From NCBI GenBank assembly GCA_003268905.1, contig QLTU01000009.1, forward strand, positions 1 through 64,000: a stretch of 64,000 nt of DNA, in the 5' to 3' direction. Under the pieces are notes generated by a model. It was not told where the DNA came from. It worked only from the letters and a program-made list of their open reading frames with translations, and ran no database searches. This DNA is from Acidovorax defluvii. GTDB taxonomy: Bacteria; Pseudomonadota; Gammaproteobacteria; Burkholderiales; Burkholderiaceae_C. The position numbers and the translations under genes were made by a program. Numbering within the stretch: position 1 is the first letter of the stretch; every line of letters starts with the position of its first letter. This document shows positions 60,662 to 64,000 of the stretch, piece by piece.

Positions 60662-63337
60662 TCACCCCCCTGCGCGGCCTTCGCGCAGCAGCGCGGCGAA
60701 CGCATCGGCCGGAACGGGGCGGCTGCACAGGTAGCCCTGGTAGGTATCACAGCCGCGTTCCTGCAGGAAGGCCAGCTGCCCGGCCGTTTCCACGCCCTCG
60801 GCCAGCACCGACAGGCCCATGCTGTGCCCCATGGCAATGATGGCGGCGCTGATGGCCATGTCGTCCTCGCTCTGGGGGATGTCGCGGATAAAGCCCTGGT
60901 CGATCTTGAGCACGTCGATGGGAAACCGTTTGAGCTGCGCCAGCGACGAATAGCCGGTGCCGAAATCATCCACCGCCAGCCGCAAACCCAGGTCGCGCAG
61001 GCGCCGCATGGTCAACAGCGCCTCGTCTTCGCGTTCGGCCAGCGCGCTTTCGGTGATTTCCAGTTCCAGCAGGGCGGCCGAGTATCCGGTTTCTTTCAGG
61101 GCCGATGCGATGCAGCCCACCAGGTCGGTCAGCTGAAACTGCCGCGGCGACACGTTCACCGCGATCGTCAGCGGGGGCAAACCTTCGTCGTGCCAGCGCT
61201 GCCCCTGGCGGCAGGCCTCGCCGATGATCCATTCCCCCAGGGGGCCGATGATGCCCGACACCTCGGCCACAGGGATGAAACGCCCCGGTGCAATCAGGCC
61301 TTCTTCGGGGGTCGTTCCAGCGCACCAGCGCACCAGCGCCTCGGCGCCCACGATGCGCCCCGAAGCGATGTCGATCTGCGGCTGGTAATGCAGCACCATG
61401 TGCCCTTGCGCCAGCGCCAGGCGCAGGCGCGATTCGAGCGCCAGCCGCTCGCGCGCTGCCTGGGTCATGTTCTCGGTGTAAAAACACGATGATCCGCGCC
61501 CCAGCGCCTTGGCCCCATAGACTGCGGCGTGGGCGCCCTGCAGCAGCGTCGGGGCCGTGGTCGCATGTTCCGGGAACATGCAGATGCCCACGCTCACTCC
61601 GGCCATCACCTCAAACCCTTCGGGCGAATTCCAGGGCTCTGCCACCGCAGCAATCAGCTGGCGCGCCAGCGCTGCCGCGCCATCGGCATGGCGCAGGTTG
61701 CGCGCCACCACGGCCAGTTCGTCCCCCGCCATGCGGCCCAGCAGGTCGCCCGGCCGCATGGCAGCCTGCACCCGGCGCGCAATGTCCTTGAGCATCAGGT
61801 CGCCAATGGCATGGCCATAGCTGTCGTTCACATCCTTGAACCGGTCCAGGTTGAGCTGCAGCACGGCCATGCGTTCGCCGCTACCGCGCGCCTGCACCAC
61901 CGCGTCTTCGAGCTGCTCGCAAAACCACAGGCGGTTGGACAGCCCGGTGAGCGCATCGTTGTTGCCCAGAAACTCCAGGCGCTGGTGCTGCGCCTTCTTG
62001 CCGGAAATATCGCAGAACATGCACACATAGTGCGTTGGCGCGCCGGCCGCGTCGCGCGCCACACTCAGCGACATGTGCTCGGGAAACACCTCACCGTTCT
62101 TGCGCCGGTTCCAGATTTCACCCTGCCAGCGCCCGGTGCGCTTCACGGAATCCCACATCGCCTGGTAAAACGCCCGGTCGTGCCGTTCGGACTTGAACAC
62201 GCGCGGCGTCTTGCCCAGCAGTTCTTCCTCGGTGTAGCCCAGCAACCGCGTGACCGAGGCATTGACCGAAAGGATGCGGTTGTTCGTGTCGGTCACGATC
62301 ACGCCCTCGCTCATGTTCTCCATGACGGTGGCGGCCAGCCGCTGGCGCTCATCGATCTGGCGCTCGCGGGTCAGGTCGGTCAGGATGCCCGAAAAGCGCT
62401 CAGGCTGCCCCGCATCGCTCAGGTGACGCACCCCGCGTGCCATGAACCAGCGGTAGTTGCCGTCAAAGCACTGCAACCGCAGCTTCTCGACGAACGGCTC
62501 GCCCGAGGTCAGGGCGTATTGCAGGGCCAGCCGCACGCGCTCGCTGTCGTCGGGATGCAGGCGCTCGCGCATGCGGAAATCACGGGAGAAATCGTCGCCC
62601 GTGTAATGCAGCATGCGCGCCACGGTGGGCGAATACACGGTCTGGTCCCGCACCAGGTCGTGGTCCCACATGCCGCTGCCGCTGCCCTCGACCGCCAGGC
62701 GAAGGCGTGTCTCGCTGCGCTCAAGGGCGGTGCGCGCGGCCTGGATCTCGCCCATTTCTTGCAACACGCAGTCCAGGCGGGCCGGTTCGTCGCCCTCCTC
62801 GGGCACGTAGGTCACGGTGTTGAGCATATGCACCACATGCCCGTCAGACGGCCGGGTGTAGTGCCGCGGCCCCAGGTGGTGGTCAATCTCGCCCGCCAGC
62901 AGGCGTGCCAGCTGCTGCGTGGCCTGTTCCGGGTCGTCTGCCTGAACGATCTTGCGGATATTCTGGGCCTGCAATTCGGCCAGCTCCATGCCCAGCATTC
63001 GGCACAGGCAGCCATTGGCCCACAGAATGTGCCCATCCAGTGCCACGCGCGCCATGCCCACCGGCGCGTGGTGCACTATCTGCGCCAGCTCGCGCGCCAC
63101 CGCCGAGCGTTGCCGCTCCACCTTGCGCATGCGCGCCAGCAGCCAGCCGGCCAGGGCACTGGTGAAGAGCACATACGCCCAGCCCTTCCAGGTCTGAAAA
63201 TGCGCAATCTGCTCGGGCGTGCCAGCCCATTGGGCCAACAGCGCATCGCCCGCGAACACCCATGCAACGCCAAAGGCGAGGTACAGCGCCACTCCCCACC
63301 AGGGGGTGAGTTTCGCGACGAAACACGGGATGTACAT
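60662..63337 (-). CDS. PAS-GGDEF-EAL signalling protein, GGDEF site degenerate
   Basis: About 891 residues. Two N-terminal membrane helices (WWGVALYLAFGVAWVFAG, GWAYVLFTSALAGWLLARM) are followed by three PAS-type sensors, a GGDEF domain (FLGNNDALTGLSNRLWF start) and an EAL domain. The cyclase active site reads RMAGDELAVV instead of GGDEF, so c-di-GMP synthesis is doubtful. The EAL part has GAEALVRW, NVSPRQF, LELEITES, DDFGTGYSS and KIDQGFI and looks competent as phosphodiesterase. The start at 63337 has AAGGAACTTC before it. It lies divergent from purU with a 51-base gap. Confidence 0.93.
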   Translation of the reverse strand: MYIPCFVAKLTPWWGVALYLAFGVAWVFAGDALLAQWAGTPEQIAHFQTWKGWAYVLFTSALAGWLLARMRKVERQRSAVARELAQIVHHAPVGMARVALDGHILWANGCLCRMLGMELAELQAQNIRKIVQADDPEQATQQLARLLAGEIDHHLGPRHYTRPSDGHVVHMLNTVTYVPEEGDEPARLDCVLQEMGEIQAARTALERSETRLRLAVEGSGSGMWDHDLVRDQTVYSPTVARMLHYTGDDFSRDFRMRERLHPDDSERVRLALQYALTSGEPFVEKLRLQCFDGNYRWFMARGVRHLSDAGQPERFSGILTDLTRERQIDERQRLAATVMENMSEGVIVTDTNNRILSVNASVTRLLGYTEEELLGKTPRVFKSERHDRAFYQAMWDSVKRTGRWQGEIWNRRKNGEVFPEHMSLSVARDAAGAPTHYVCMFCDISGKKAQHQRLEFLGNNDALTGLSNRLWFCEQLEDAVVQARGSGERMAVLQLNLDRFKDVNDSYGHAIGDLMLKDIARRVQAAMRPGDLLGRMAGDELAVVARNLRHADGAAALARQLIAAVAEPWNSPEGFEVMAGVSVGICMFPEHATTAPTLLQGAHAAVYGAKALGRGSSCFYTENMTQAARERLALESRLRLALAQGHMVLHYQPQIDIASGRIVGAEALVRWCAGTTPEEGLIAPGRFIPVAEVSGIIGPLGEWIIGEACRQGQRWHDEGLPPLTIAVNVSPRQFQLTDLVGCIASALKETGYSAALLELEITESALAEREDEALLTMRRLRDLGLRLAVDDFGTGYSSLAQLKRFPIDVLKIDQGFIRDIPQSEDDMAISAAIIAMGHSMGLSVLAEGVETAGQLAFLQERGCDTYQGYLCSRPVPADAFAALLREGRAGG

Positions 63338-63388
63338 GAAGTTCCTTATTCCGACACCTGCGGGCCTTGCTGCGACAATCGCACAGCT

Positions 63389-64000
63389 ATGACCCACGCT
63401 TACATCCTTACTCTCTCGTGCCCCGACCGCCTGGGGCTGGTGCACGCCGTCTCTGGTTTTCTGCTGGAGCATGGCGGCAACATCGAAGAAGCCGCCCAAT
63501 ACAACGACAACGCCACGGGCCTGTTTTTCATGCGGGTGCAGTTTGCCTGCGACCAGCACGACCACGCCACCCTGAAGACCCGCCTGGCCACCTTTGCAGA
63601 GCCCCACCAGATGTGCTGGAGCCTGCATGCCACGGCCCAGCCCGTCAGAACCGTGCTCATGGTCAGCAAGGAAGGCCATTGCCTGAACGATCTGCTGTTT
63701 CGCTGGAAGAGCGGCCTGCTGCCCATCGACATCCGCGCCATCATCAGCAACCACCGCGACTTCTACCAACTGGCAGCCAGCTACAACGTGCCGTTCCACC
63801 ACATTCCCCTCACCGGCACCACCAAGGCGCAGGCCGAGGCCAAACAGTACGAGATTATCGAGGCCGAAGGGGCCGAACTGGTGGTGCTGGCTCGTTACAT
63901 GCAGATACTTTCACTTGATCTGTGTCAAAAACTAGCCGGACGGGCCATCAATATCCACCACAGCTTCTTGCCAAGCTTCAAAGGTGCCAAGCCGTATTAC
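63389..64000 (+). CDS. purU: Formyltetrahydrofolate deformylase PurU (5' part)
   Basis: The first 204 codons are in the window; the frame runs off the right edge without a stop. An N-terminal ACT domain (TLSCPDRLGLVHAVSGFLLEHGGNIEEAAQY) is followed by the formyltransferase-like domain (VLMVSKEGHCLNDLLFRWKSGLLPIDIRAIISNH, ELVVLARYMQILS, INIHHSFLPSFKGAKPYY). It hydrolyses 10-formyl-THF to formate, feeding purine synthesis. The usual length is near 280 residues, so about a quarter is missing to the right. Confidence 0.95.
   Translation, partial: MTHAYILTLSCPDRLGLVHAVSGFLLEHGGNIEEAAQYNDNATGLFFMRVQFACDQHDHATLKTRLATFAEPHQMCWSLHATAQPVRTVLMVSKEGHCLNDLLFRWKSGLLPIDIRAIISNHRDFYQLAASYNVPFHHIPLTGTTKAQAEAKQYEIIEAEGAELVVLARYMQILSLDLCQKLAGRAINIHHSFLPSFKGAKPYY

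Noticed and set aside
1-64000. CRISPR arrays, tRNA, rRNA, prophage or integrative element
   Set aside because: No regularly spaced repeats, cloverleaf sequences, rRNA signatures, integrase or phage structural genes were seen on either strand.

Overview
The window is high-GC DNA with dense gene packing. The order of its flagellar and nar genes, and several family-specific proteins (DUF3567, the NnrS/NrdJ pairing, a ChaN-like lipoprotein), fit a betaproteobacterium of the Comamonadaceae: an Acidovorax-like, facultatively denitrifying organism. This assignment is inferred from gene content and protein character, not from a database search. I saw no rRNA, tRNA, CRISPR array, transposase or integrase.

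Left third (353-23518), motility. After an ABC-F ATPase comes a leftward chemotaxis block (cheA'-cheW-cheR-cheD-cheB). A rightward block then starts abruptly with the 3' end of flhF, followed by a degenerate FlhG-like gene and fliA. The two blocks meet head to head at about 6650. Both cheA and flhF have lost their 5' portions there, so the kinase HPt/dimerisation domains, most of the FlhF GTPase and everything that normally lies between (plausibly motAB, flhDC, cheYZ, flhBA) are absent. This is either a large deletion, an inversion breakpoint or an assembly join, and it is the most striking object in the window. Beyond it, flgN-flgM-flgA run leftward and flgBCDEFGH-(secreted orf)-flgIJKL run rightward. 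All look intact and end with an HDOD-domain gene.

Middle (23657-36080), accessory metabolism. A MocR-type regulator is divergent from a LysE exporter and an EamA permease. Then come a PLP aminotransferase, a glutathione transferase, a PhzF protein, a threonine dehydratase-like enzyme, a histidine phosphatase, a Nudix hydrolase, a fumarylacetoacetase-family hydrolase with a divergent IclR regulator, a DUF3108 protein and a DUF3567 protein.

Right half (36080-59513), one unbroken leftward block for anaerobic life. In transcription order: narX-narL sensor/regulator, a universal stress protein, three NarK-family transporters, narGHJI nitrate reductase, a parvulin-type isomerase with a Cys-rich N-terminus, beta-carbonic anhydrase, B12-dependent ribonucleotide reductase nrdJ, nnrS, a nitroreductase-family protein, a small conserved protein, a hemerythrin and an AbrB-type membrane protein. 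Together these import and reduce nitrate, sense it, handle NO-type stress and make dNTPs without oxygen. The window ends with a ChaN-like lipoprotein, a PAS/GGDEF/EAL protein and the 5' part of purU.

Seven copies of one short palindromic repeat (consensus about TTTTGATAGCTGCTnGCGCTT followed by an inverted arm) are scattered between 2000 and 60400. Four lie inside or at the edge of coding sequences and appear to have been domesticated as linkers or termini.
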